From: Tamarix chinensis | Taxonomy: Eukaryota > Streptophyta > Magnoliopsida > Caryophyllales > Tamaricaceae | Assembly (NCBI GenBank): GCA_030549775.1 | Contig: CM060181.1 | Location: forward strand, 1,240,001-1,304,000 | DNA: 64,000 nt | Direction: 5' to 3' | In this document: positions 14,250 through 25,347 of the stretch, piece after piece | How the letters are laid out: every line of letters begins with the position of its first letter | Numbering within the stretch: position 1 is the first letter of the stretch | Made by a program: the position numbers and the translations under genes | The notes under the pieces: model-generated | Databases searched by the model: none | Told to the model about the DNA's origin: nothing | What the model saw: the letters and a program-made list of their open reading frames with translations, nothing else

Positions 14250-16160
14250 AATTTTGATGGTGAAGTTGTCCTAGAGAAGGCTAACGGTTGCTTGAAGATC
14301 ATTTTATTTATTTAGTTTACCTTATGCTTGATAATTAAATATGTTTATTTATTTACTTTATCTTATGCTAGATAGCTTAATATGTTCAAATAAAAACTAA
14401 ATGGATTGATGTATATTTAATCTCTATAACATGTTTTATTTGATTTATTTTATTCTTCTTTGCTATAATTCGTGATAAAGTTGTGTGATTGTTTTAATCT
14501 TTATTATTATTATTATTATTGGGGGAGTCATTTTAAGTAGCAAAACTTGTTTCAATAAGAAAATTCTTTTAGAGAAATAAATGCATATTTCCTATTTTTA
14601 CCTTTAGTTTTTCTCTTATTCTTCTTTGCATTCATTGTTATGTTGTTTTCACTAAAAGGTATAATTGTAATATTATGGATATATTTATTATCTCCTAAAA
14701 TATTGTATAAATTACTAAAATAATTTTCTTTAAAAAATGGATGGATTATAAGCTAAGTTGTTATGCAATTAGTAGTTAATTTATGCCATGTGCTCCAAAA
14801 GAGATGTGTAAAATAACAATATTATCATATATAATACTTAGATATATGAGCTAGTAAATGAAAAAAAAATGCACATATAACATCTATAATGGCATGCACC
14901 ACTATTTCATGGAAACACTCGTGCACTTGCATACTGCATTTTTTAGATGTCTTGGAGATGCGCTAGAGACTTTATGATGGAATAAACTTGATCATGTTTT
15001 GCTATTTGTTGGCTATTATGGGCCTACCTCATTTTTATTTTATTTTATCATATTCCCTTTTAGCCTTTTTATTTAGTTTCTTTTTTACTTTGTTGTCCTT
15101 TACCACACTTTCTCCACAGAGTACTTAGTGATTACATAGGGTCCCTAGGGATTGATGTGGCCCTAGTTGGCACACAATTTAAATCCTCTTGTTATCAATT
15201 GTAATATTGGTAAATAAGGATATTGTTCTATATCAAGAATTGAGAGAGCTCACTTTTAGTTAGCTAGCTCACAAAAATAAAATAATACACTCTAAATCAA
15301 ACAAATATTAAGAAAAATACAATTACAGAAGTTTTAAAAATAGAAAATAATAAAAATATAAATAAACTAAATTAATAAAAATAATAAATGAATGTGCTAG
15401 GAAAGTTGAAGTCCACCATTGGATTAGGTCAAAATATAATAATTATTTTTAAGTTATTTTTTAATCACAAGAAAGAGACTGACCAAGTTACAAGCTAAAA
15501 GTAGGTATATACACCTTATATTACTTTCTTAGAAGAATTAATATGACAAAACACCAATATTAAATCCTATTAAATTCTAGTAGTATAATCACAAGTGGCT
15601 CTTATATTTAACTAGATTTAAAGCATTAAGCACAAGTGGAAGGATGCTAATCTAGGTACTCAAACTAGTACCTCAAGCGTGTCAAGTTGTATTCCTCTCC
15701 TTTGACTCACACATATCTAAACATTCAACTACTTTGGTTAGAATCACAAAACTATTAGATTAATTATTATCTAACCTAGTTGTAATTTATACATGTGAAT
15801 TCTAGTATGTTCATATAGCCCCCTGACAAGCATATAATCCTATATACTATCACTATGAGGAAGATAAAACGAGGCTTGCACCATATAAATCATACTTGAT
15901 AGAGTCACATATATAAGTGACAGTAATTAAAGTAGAGTCAAAGAACAATCTCATAAAATAAAGAAAATTAATATTATATATCAAACCATAATCTAGGGTT
16001 TCAATATATTCCCCAACAATAAATATTTAGCTAGCCATAATAAATAAATAAATTACACAAAAAGATATATGAAAATATATATAAATATAAATAAAGAAAT
16101 AACTGAAATTAAATATGGAAGAAAATTCAGCAAGTTATTCGGATGAACAATTATTTAATT
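14250..16160. other. AT-rich, unclassified
   Basis: No protein-like frame and no element edges were recognised. A short (ATT)n run lies near 14502-14520. Confidence 0.4.
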
Positions 16161-16164
16161 TTAT

Positions 16165-16720
16165 TTGAAATAAATTCTTTTTGTCTTTCTTTCTCTTTCT
16201 CCTTTGCGCTACGTCAGCCCGCTCTCCTCTCTTTACGTGCCATCATCACCTCTGTCTGATCTTTGTGCACATATCCTTTCTCTCTCTTCTTCTTTTTCTC
16301 TTCTCGGCTTCCATCCCCCTCTATCTTCTCTCTCTCTCTCTCTCTCTCTCTTCTCTTTATCTACTTCTATTTTTTTCATCTATCCTCTCCTTCTATCTCT
16401 TCTCTCTCTCTCTCCTCTATCTCTCCTACTTCCTTGCTTAACGCCCTATCACCCTAGCCTCCTCTTTCTTTCTCTTCTCTCACCACCTATTTCACGTTTC
16501 TCTCTTTCTCTCCTCTCTCATCCTTTCTCCTCTCTTTTAGTGTGTCATCCCCTCTTTTTCTCTTTTTTTTGGTTCGGTCGCCTCCTTTCCCATGCTGCTT
16601 TTCTTTTATTTTTATACCTTGTTGTTGGGCCTTGTTTGCCTGATTTGTCTAGTCTCTGGCCTTTAGTCCTTTGGGACTTTAGCCTAGAGGACCCAAACCC
16701 TTTTTCTCTCTCTTATTTTA
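16165..16720. repeat. Pyrimidine-rich tract with (CT)n core
   Basis: About 550 bases are almost entirely C and T on the plus strand, with an uninterrupted CT run at about 16327-16351. Overlapping frames here are Ser/Leu/Phe low-complexity products of the tract and are not called as genes. Confidence 0.7.
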
Positions 16721-18308
16721 CATACAAAATAACATTAGAAGAATTAATAAATGATATTATGCTTTAAACTCAATCATTTTATACCATTTTAGTTCAAATA
16801 ATTAAGTATATGAGATTATTATCACTTAAATACATAATTATAATTATCATCATATATTGTTTAAATCAAAGACCAAAAACTAAGATTAAAAGGGTATAAA
16901 ATATGTACTCATCAGGGATGTCCTCATTATTTTTTATTGAAATATTATATTTATGTTATTTTTCAAGTGCTTGGTCCATTATTTCAATAGATATATGTAC
17001 TTTTATAATAGTTAGGTTAGATTTTTATCAATTTCAATTACTAAATTATAGTGTTGGAATTTAAACCTAAGGCAGATCTTTTATTGTATATATATATAAT
17101 ATATATATATTATTTATATCTATTGTTTCCTAATTCCCCATTTCCTAAATTTTTAAAAACTATTATTCCCCATTTCTCTTAGTCCTACACCCTCATCCCC
17201 ATGCAACATTAGTCACTACTATGTACAAAATATCTTGTGTGAGGGAAGATTTAAATTATGGATGATTTGATATACTAAATAATGTCTAGTTTGTTACATT
17301 AGGCTAACAACATTTTTATTTATTGGAATATTGTACAAAATAATTTTGTATTTTAATGAAATATACAATAGGCCCCTACTCTAATTTTCAATATACTAAA
17401 TATCCTTGTATATTCATTTTTGCAAAGATACCATCCTTATGTTACATTTTCGGTAGACGACATTAGTTTTTTGATAAAATTTCAACTTTAACTTTATTCA
17501 TTTCATAAAATTTCAAATTTTATTTTATTAAAAAAAAGAAGAACTTAACATGTCATTATCTTTTTTCTCTCTCAACTTTGGTAATAATCCATAGTTTTAT
17601 ATGTTTTTTTAGTACCATAATGTTTATATGTAGTAATTACTCAAACCGACATAAATTCAACAATAAAATTAGCCCTACTCTACATAGAAACAAAAAAAAA
17701 CATAAGTACAAAACAATTTGATTTTCCAAAAATTGAACAAACTCTAAATTCCAAAATATCATATCAATTTTAATTTGGAAATAAAAATTGCAAAAAATTG
17801 AGGTTGACATTAATGGAAGAAATTATGGCAAGAAAAATGAAAAAACATTAGTTTTAAAAATGAGAGAATCCCTATAACATAGAATGAAGTCATTATGATG
17901 TAAAGCACAAAGAAGGAAAGCCACATTGAATCAAGGAAACAAAACCATAGCATTGGGTCACCCATGCATGTAATCAACTAATTTTTGACCAAGGTTACCC
18001 AATCTAAGAGAAATAATTCGCCTCTAAAGGATGCTCATTTTGAAATTGAAATATGAGATATGAGCCAAAAAGAATAGGGATACATAATCAAACAATGACA
18101 ATAATAGAGGACACCCCAATTCCAAAACACAAATAATTTTCCTTAATTTACAAAATCGCAATATGGAAGACGATAATGTTTGTTGTTGTGATTAATGATC
18201 TCAAGCTTGCCGGTGTTGTTCATTGCAACATCATTAGTTGTTGTTATAATCCATCATTGTGAGCCTCTTTGAGTATAGCGGAGAAGAATAGGATGGTTGA
18301 AGGTCCAC
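16721..18308. other. AT-rich, no gene seen
   Basis: There is no recognisable coding sequence. An AT-palindromic stretch lies near 17085-17115. Confidence 0.4.
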
Positions 18309-19460
18309 CACTACAAAAAGAGCTATAGACGATGGTTTAAAAAAAAGACAGTAGAAGACAATGATTGTGTAGGATACAACTATCTATACTGTAAATGTCA
18401 GTTCAAAACACAACCATATATAATGAAATAAAAAAATAAAATGGTGCGTTACAGGATATTATAGACGATGATTGTGTCCTTCAAATTGTTGCCTATAGTC
18501 CCACATAGATGACAATTTTCAATAACAATTGTCATCCAAAGTCTTATCTCATTGTGCATTGATTTATAGATGACATTTTTAAACTATAACAATCGTCTAT
18601 GTTGGAGTATATACAACAATTTTGTTCACAACTACCATCTAAACTATTTTACAAATTCCATGTGAAGGAATATATGGAAAATTTTGGCTAAAAACTATTG
18701 TTCATAGTGTTTTTTTTTATTATTAAAAAAATTGCATTATACCCGCTTCTTGCATCTTTCACAATTCCATGTAGATAAAAATCTACATGCATTTCTAACT
18801 GATACATGAATATTAATGTTGCATATCCTAATCTTAGAACCTACATTTTGCACTATATATTTACATCAATTGGCCACATAATATGGTTTAGTGAAACATA
18901 TACACACATCAACCGGTTACTCATAACATCAATCAATTTATATTAAAATTATTTACATCAACTACTTATATGAATAAATAAAATAAAGAAAACAATAGAA
19001 TTTTCTTACAATATAAGAAATAGACATACATTTTATAACAAGCCATTGCTTACAAATCAATATCATTGTTATCAACTTGATCTCTCTATTTCTCATGGGT
19101 TTAACAAGCTCTTTACCATATGAAATGAAGAGACCTAGCTAGATAACAAAGACTTTTCTTATAGAATTATGGGCCTGACATATTCATCGTGACAATCAAG
19201 TGTCTTACCTGCATGAAACCATCAAGTAATAATCGAGCATACATTTTAATAAGACATTGATCACAAATATATGTCATTCAAAAATTTAATATACCATTGA
19301 AATTTTTTATATTATATTTACATACATCATTCATCTACGTCGTTTTATATTGAAGCACCTACCTTTTTTATGCATAAAGTCAAAGTTAAGTGTATAAAAT
19401 CCTTTTTCATGATCATCCTACACATAGAAGTCATCAATAACATAATGAATATTGGACGAG
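18309..19460 (+). mobile_element. CACTA (En/Spm)-like element remnant
   Basis: Position 18309 begins CACTACAAAAAG, the terminal motif typical of plant CACTA transposons. The next 330 bases are packed with short subterminal motifs in both orientations (GACGATGG, GATGACAATT, ACAATTGTCATC, CAATCGTCTAT), another family hallmark. The part at about 18780-19240 is similar, in reverse orientation, to 48680-49110. No opposite terminus (TTTTTGTAGTG) and no transposase frame were found, so this is a truncated end. Confidence 0.6.
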
Positions 19461-21322
19461 GAAGGTAGTTCTGTCCTCTGCAGATTCTTCCCTTCTATAT
19501 TATCATCCTATTTCTTTGATGACAAGACTACGTTTATTGGCTGAATTAATAATACAAAACACTTGTTTGGCTTGTGAGAACAATATAAATTGGTCCTTTG
19601 TATCATTAAGTCATTCGTATCGGTAATGGAAGGTCAATTTGTGTGCAAAAACAAAAATGAAGGGATGTATGACATAGTGTAAATTAGAGTAAGGTATATT
19701 GTATATTTCGTTGAAAAATAGAGCTTTTTTTTTTTTGCAATTCCCTTATTTATTTGTTTACTCCTAAACACATATAAAGAGTAATAATTTTGTTAATAAG
19801 AAATCTATAATAGGAGTGAATAAGATAAGAGGCTAAGAGCAGTATGTAGTAGTATATGGTATGAATGAATGCAAGGGATGCAAGGAGAAGAATGGCGAAA
19901 CGGAACAAATTGAATGGCATTAAATTGAAGCCTCTTCACATGAGATAGTTACGTACGTACACACCGCCAGCTAGCCAACCACGTTTAGTGTGCACTTGCC
20001 GAATCAGCGCTCTATCTAATATGTAAAAGAAGTAATGGTTGGTCCCCGGCCGGTCGAAGCTGAAAACAAAAGGTTGAGAGATACAGGAGCATGAAGATTC
20101 TGTTTATGGTACCGTCAGGCTCATTAACTAGGGCATACATCCGGCCAGGTCATGTAATAACTGTCTTATGATCCTATAACGTACTTGCCAATATCACATC
20201 ACGGTCATTATCACTTGTGAGTAAATGTAAAACTCAAAATCTGTAACAACATGGACTCCCATCGACGGCGGGTAGCTGCCTAAAATGTTTTGAAGATTGA
20301 TGACTTATTTAATTTATATATTAACGCGAGTTATTTTTTCTTGTATTTTGCCATCAATTGCCTTCTTTTTTTTTTTATGGAGGGATATTTAGAGTATCAT
20401 TCATCTTTAACTTGCTTCAGATCAATTATACTTAATGGTAAAATTCTTTAATGATAATTTTTTTGAAAAGATTATTTACATATACATTTATGTTAACTAT
20501 TTTAAACTTTCACAATCCACCACGTAACTTAAAGTATTATAAAATTAATACCCAACAAATTGTACTATTATGGTCATGGTCATGTAAAATGTCACCCGCG
20601 AGTAAATTTTGTTGAGTAATGCTTGGAACATTATAATATGATAACTTCTTATGCTACATATATATATTTTGAAGTATTATAAAATCAATCCCCGACAACA
20701 CAGTACCATATGGGCATGTAATACGCAAATGTCGTGATTTATTTCTATCGTATTAGTTTAGAATAGGATTGACAACACCGTATTAAGTCAAATATATTGC
20801 CTTTTAGAGATTTAATATATTACTTGTTTGTAATGTTTTGAAACTCATAGTAACATAATAAGATTATTGGATTTATATTGAATCTAAACTTGTTAAATTC
20901 CATTAATGAACAATGCATTACAACCAGAAGGCGCGGGAAGAAAGAAGGAAGAAGAACTCGAGTAACCTTAGACCCATAAATGATGAAAAATTAAACCTTA
21001 GACTACATACGTACTATCGCAGGTTCAATTATGACACCTGCAGAGAGAGAAAGAGAGAGAGTACATATTGCATCTAGAAATCAACAAATTATATAGAGCA
21101 CCGAAAAGAAATATTAAAGAGTATATATATGACGTATGACGAATGATGACCTTCGATCCTGAAATTCATTCATTTTGATCTTCATTCGTCGGTCGAATTC
21201 ATAGAATCCAGATCCTCTAATTCGTAGCTTCTTGTTGTGATCATATATATATATATATATATGTGTGTATATATATCGATCGATCTTGATCACGATGTCG
21301 GTATATATGCCTGCCTTCTAGC
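19461..21322. other. Low-copy interval downstream of the KCS gene
   Basis: No gene was seen. It holds the presumed 3' flank of the KCS gene. A diverged duplication of about 65 bases occurs at 20529-20592 and 20672-20735. A GA-run lies near 21043-21062 and an (AT)n run near 21243-21262. No confident polyadenylation signal could be chosen. Confidence 0.4.
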
Positions 21323-22816
21323 TCATTGATCTTCATCAATCTTCTTCATGAAATTAGGATTATCGTCATTAACCCAACCAAACTTCTCCAAATAAGGATT
21401 AGCAATATTATCCAAAGGATAACTATCAACACAATCATTCCAGCCATCACCATCATGACCTTCTAAATCCCTCACAACTTCCCACAAACAACTATTACAC
21501 TTAAAACCGGCACCGAAACTAATCATCAATACCTTATCACCTTTCTTCAACCGCTTCTTAGCTTCCATATACCCTAACACATACCACAAACTACAAGCAG
21601 ACGTATTTCCATATCTGTGTAATGTCATCCTCGCCGGCTCCAGATCATACTTGCTCAACCTAAGGTTCTCTCCGATCCCGTCGATGACCGCCTTGCCTCC
21701 GGTATGTATACAGAAATGATCGACCCCGGCCTTAAAATTAATCGCTGCAGCAGGTGCGGGTCTGCCGGTAGTAGGACGACCACCGCCAGCCGCACCAGCT
21801 TCGCCTGCGCCGGTCTTCGTAGCACGAAATCGGTCGAGGAAGAACAGCTTCTGCATAGCCCGCCGCGCAACTGTGATGAGCATAAACCGGACGAGTTCTC
21901 TGACCGGTAGTATCTTGGGCGCAATGGTGCGGAGATTCTCGGCGAAAGCTCGTGTGGCTGCTTTCGGAAGCTCCTTGCCGAGGTGAAAGCCCGGTCGACC
22001 TTGATCGTCGTCTCGTTGCATACAACAGTAGTACGACCCGTCCCTAGCACCGTGGTGCGTGCGTACGAGACATTTGAGCTTGAACATGGCTCTATGACGC
22101 AACGCGGGCTTATTCGTGAGCAGCATAGCACAACCACCGGACCGAAACAGACAATTGGCCAGTATCATCGACCGATCGTTCCCCGTATACCAATTGGGGC
22201 TCAAGGATTCCGAAGTAACGACCAACGCGTACAAGTCGGGCCTAGACATAAAAACGTGTCGGGCTAAGTCGACGGAGATTAAGCTGGCGCTGCACCCCAT
22301 TCCCGTCAGGTTATAAACTTTTACATCCTCACGCATCTTGTAACGGTTGATGATTCGTGAGGACAGGGACGGGACGACGGAACACATGGATACATTGACG
22401 ACTAAAACGTCGATTTCGGCGGGTGAGATTCCTGACCTGCGGAGGAGTTTGTGGATACTGTCGTGGAAGAATTCGTCCATTTCGTCGACCGCGTCGGATA
22501 ACGTCGGGGTTGATTCTCGGCCTTGGAGGACGTTTCTGGGTGCGTAGGTTTGCTCGCCGATGCCGGAGCTTACGATGGCTTTGAGGAGGAAACGGTACTC
22601 GTTTAGGCCGAGGTTTTGGTTGCGCTTTATGATCTGGCCGCTGAATTCCGTGGTGACTATACGGTCGTTGGTGGGCTTGTAGCATTCGTAGTCGAGGATG
22701 TAGCAGGCTTTAAGGTGGTTCTTTGTCGGGTGTACTGCTGCTAGTATGGATCTGTAGATGATTGTTATGAGGAGGTATAAGAGTGGGACGACGGAGAGTA
22801 AGAGGAAGAAACCCAT
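21323..22816 (-). CDS. KCS12: 3-ketoacyl-CoA synthase, KCS12-like
   Basis: This intronless 497-residue frame encodes a FAE1-type beta-ketoacyl-CoA synthase. The enzyme condenses malonyl-CoA with a long-chain acyl-CoA, the first and chain-length-setting step of ER fatty-acid elongation that supplies waxes, sphingolipids and suberin. Residues 3-25 form a hydrophobic membrane anchor. The FAE1/type III synthase core runs from about 55 to 355, followed by the C-terminal ACP-synthase-III-like part. The expected catalytic residues are present: Cys175 in NLTGMGCSAS, His371 in HFCIHTGG and Asn404 in RYGNTS. The His-Asn spacing of 33 is the one I recall for FAE1. The SGIGEQTYAPR and SESLSPNWY blocks are intact. 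Length and sequence resemble Arabidopsis KCS12 as I remember it; orthology is not proven. The start has G at -3 and +4. A Gly/Ala/Pro-rich, GC-rich linker (about 336-358) is unusual. Confidence 0.95.
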   Translation of the reverse strand: MGFFLLLSVVPLLYLLITIIYRSILAAVHPTKNHLKACYILDYECYKPTNDRIVTTEFSGQIIKRNQNLGLNEYRFLLKAIVSSGIGEQTYAPRNVLQGRESTPTLSDAVDEMDEFFHDSIHKLLRRSGISPAEIDVLVVNVSMCSVVPSLSSRIINRYKMREDVKVYNLTGMGCSASLISVDLARHVFMSRPDLYALVVTSESLSPNWYTGNDRSMILANCLFRSGGCAMLLTNKPALRHRAMFKLKCLVRTHHGARDGSYYCCMQRDDDQGRPGFHLGKELPKAATRAFAENLRTIAPKILPVRELVRFMLITVARRAMQKLFFLDRFRATKTGAGEAGAAGGGRPTTGRPAPAAAINFKAGVDHFCIHTGGKAVIDGIGENLRLSKYDLEPARMTLHRYGNTSACSLWYVLGYMEAKKRLKKGDKVLMISFGAGFKCNSCLWEVVRDLEGHDGDGWNDCVDSYPLDNIANPYLEKFGWVNDDNPNFMKKIDEDQ

Positions 22817-23175
22817 TTCTTTCAGATTGAAGCTGGATGGATCGACTTGAGTTCAATAGCTAGGAAGCTAGCTCTAATTAGTATAACGAGCGAGGGAGGG
22901 TAAGGATGTGTTTTGTATTTTCCTGGCTGTATTTGTGCGTTTGCGTTTTGGTTTTGAGTTTGTGTTTGTTTACGAAGCAAGAGGTAGGTAGTTAGTATGA
23001 GCCAGCAGGGTAGAGTTTAAATCAAACCAAAAAGACAAGACAAGAGGAGGAAGGAGAGGAGGGGGGTGGGCAGGGGAGGGGAGGGGATGTGAAAGGAAGG
23101 AAGGAAGGAGTGAGTATAGATAGTGAGATGGATCGGTGAAATTGATTTTGTAGTATTTGCAGCTCCTCTTCAACT
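22817..23175 (-). promoter_or_regulatory. KCS leader and proximal promoter, CT-rich
   Basis: Upstream of the KCS start the minus strand is strongly pyrimidine-rich (23030-23112), as in many plant 5' leaders. The plus (template) strand carries five G-runs in 26 bases at 23061-23086. A weak TATA-like CTATCTATACT lies at about 23113-23123. The transcription start is not determinable from sequence alone. Confidence 0.35.
23061..23086 (+). promoter_or_regulatory. Potential G-quadruplex in KCS leader (template strand)
   Basis: G-runs of 6, 3, 4, 4 and 4 are separated by loops of one or two bases. This easily satisfies the usual G4 pattern on the strand used as template by KCS. In the mRNA the same segment would be C-rich. 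Confidence 0.6.
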
Positions 23176-23548
23176 TCTACCAAGAAATTCTTGCGTGACA
23201 TTTTGTTGTAGGGGTTATCTAGTAGTGGCTACTGCTCATCAGTAACGAACAGTTATTTATTAATTTTCCATTTTGATTTGAGATCTAACGAATACTAGAA
23301 AGAAGAAAAAAAATTGTCACACATCACGCATGTGGAGGGAGAGGACAAAAGTAAAGTTTCTATGTTTGTGGTCATATTAGCTTGTGATTACATCTTTCTT
23401 CTTCTTCTTCTTCAAAATTGTGAATTACACTTAACTTCTTTGTAGTTTGAATTTATAATTCTTTGAGTTGTTGCTAGTCGGGAAGGAGCTAGCCAAGGGA
23501 ACCCGAAAAAGAAAAGAATTTAAGAACGTCGTGATGGTGGTGGTGGTG

Positions 23549-23604
23549 GTAGTAGTAGTAATTTATATTTATTTATTTATTTGTTTGTTTATTACTACTA
23601 CTAC
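23549..23604. repeat. Inverted repeat (TAG/CTA trinucleotide arms)
   Basis: Arms GTAGTAGTAGTAAT (23549-23562) and ATTACTACTACTAC (23591-23604) are perfect reverse complements flanking a 28-base AT-rich TTTA-repeat loop. The repeat lies about 730 bases upstream of the KCS start codon. Confidence 0.8.
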
Positions 23605-24261
23605 TACAGTAACTAATTAAAAAGAGGAATCAAATCGTCTTCTTTGTTGTTTTTTATTTTGTTTGGGAGGGTGTATTGTTGGCGGGGATTGGAGAGAGAG
23701 TTTTTCAATTAAAACTCGATGAGGCTAGTTACGTTACGTACTGAGGAGTATTTAAGAAGGGGAGAAGGTGGTAGATGGATTCGTCATTAAATTTGGAAGA
23801 GGGCCGGGAGTGCTTGCTATAGGACAACTATGAAATTCCTTTTACATGGCCATGGGGAATGCATGCGAATATAGCTAGATATGCTGTACTAAACGGGGTG
23901 CAGTTGATTAATGCTACGAATGAATTCAATTTGAATCCCATCTCTAATCAAAATTCAATTTTCTTCCTCGTAAATATGCATCCAAATACTTTCTTTCTTC
24001 TATTAGCAAGAAAACAACCCAAGTCAATGACGGGTTATATTAGTCAACAAGGTAACAAGTCAGACACTTGTGTATGATACTATTAGTAACATCTTCAAAT
24101 ACATTATTTTTACACCAAAATATGATAATGTTTATTACTCCCTCTATTTCATATTAGAACAACTTACTAGAATAGTCCAATTGAGTTTAACAAATATCAA
24201 AATAGTCTTCAGTCAAAAAAAAAAATAATAAAAAAAGCCCACAAAAGCGGACGACGTTTGG

Positions 24262-24302
24262 TTTTAATAAAACACATCTGATTATCAGGTATTTTATTAA
24301 AA
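24262..24302. repeat. Imperfect palindrome (hairpin)
   Basis: Arms TTTTAATAAAA and TTTTATTAAAA enclose a second pair, CTGAT and ATCAG, with a small bulge between. It could fold into a stem of about 16 pairs. Confidence 0.6.
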
Positions 24303-24667
24303 TTGAAAGCCCTCAACTTTAATTGTCGGATTATGCAAGAGTTATCAAAATTAAAAGAAACACACCTGATTGTTGGACGTATTTTCTTTAATCCTACCCT
24401 TTTGCCGAGACCCTTTTCCTCACATTCTTCCTTCTCTTACCAAAGTTTCTCTCCTTATCAACCCCTTTCTCTCCTACTCTCCACACAATTCCTTTCTCTC
24501 CTTCTCTCGGCATTTCCTCTCTCTCCTTCTCTTGCGATTGCATCTTTTGTTTACAATTCTTTCCGAAATCTTAAATATCAAGTATAGTTTAATTATTATA
24601 TTCTTTCCTCAATAATTATAATATGTGTTATTATATACAATAATGATATAATATGTGTTAGATTTTA

Positions 24668-24870
24668 TTAGATTGTATATAATTATGCTATAATATTATT
24701 AGATTTTGTTAGATTGTATATAATTATGCTATAATATAGATAGATTATGTTAGATTGTATATAGTTATGTTATAATATCGATATTATGTTAGATTGTATA
24801 TAATGTTGTTATAATGTAGATAGATTCTATTAGATTGAATATAACATATGATTATGTTAATAGATTTGTT
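24668..24870. repeat. 41-bp tandem repeat, about 5 copies
   Basis: TTAGATTGTATATAATTATG and the following AT-rich bases recur at 24668, 24709, 24750, 24789 and 24830 (periods 41, 41, 39, 41) with mild divergence. Confidence 0.75.
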
Positions 24871-25347
24871 ATAATATATAGATTATTTATTGGTTGATAT
24901 GCTATAATATATATATATATACTGTGCTCTAATTTTGGTTTATATTTAATGTGTTAAAATTGTACTAGAGCAAATTAAGTTATTTTAGTCTATAATTTAT
25001 GCTTAGAATTAACGTATATTGTTGGCTAAATATATCTAAATGTTTACATTTGTACAAATTAAATATTTTGTTGTTAATGTGTGCATGTGTTGGACATGGT
25101 TATGTAAAAAAATTTAGAAATATGACCGAGAAGAGAATTATTACGATCAATATTTATTATATTTTATAAATTTTAGTCGGACAAAATCAACTATTATTTT
25201 TTTATGTTTTCAAGTATAGGATGAGTAAAATTTTACTACATTTTATATTGGAACGATAAATAAAAGTATAAGTCCGGAGAACTGACATTTGAAGAAAACC
25301 TCGATAAAGTTACATTTGTTTCATCGTCTAATACTTTTAGCAAGTTC

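Larger units (their letters stand above)
23605..25347. other. AT-rich interval upstream of KCS and MULE remnant
   Basis: No gene was recognised. It contains an imperfect hairpin at 24262-24302, a CT-rich stretch at 24400-24530 and a 41-bp tandem repeat at 24668-24870. A Stowaway-like TACTCCCTCTATTTCATATT occurs at about 24136, without a matching second end. Confidence 0.4.

Noticed and set aside
16181..16767. Overlapping open frames up to 187 codons in the CT-rich tract
   Set aside because: Ser/Leu/Phe low-complexity translations of a pyrimidine run; no domain, no gene context.
21655..22685. Other-frame and antisense open frames over the KCS gene
   Set aside because: They overlap a clearly coding frame and have no protein-like features.
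24136..24160. Stowaway MITE start (TACTCCCTC)
   Set aside because: No matching inverted end (GAGGGAGTA) or TA duplication was found downstream; 49385-49400 is only loosely similar.
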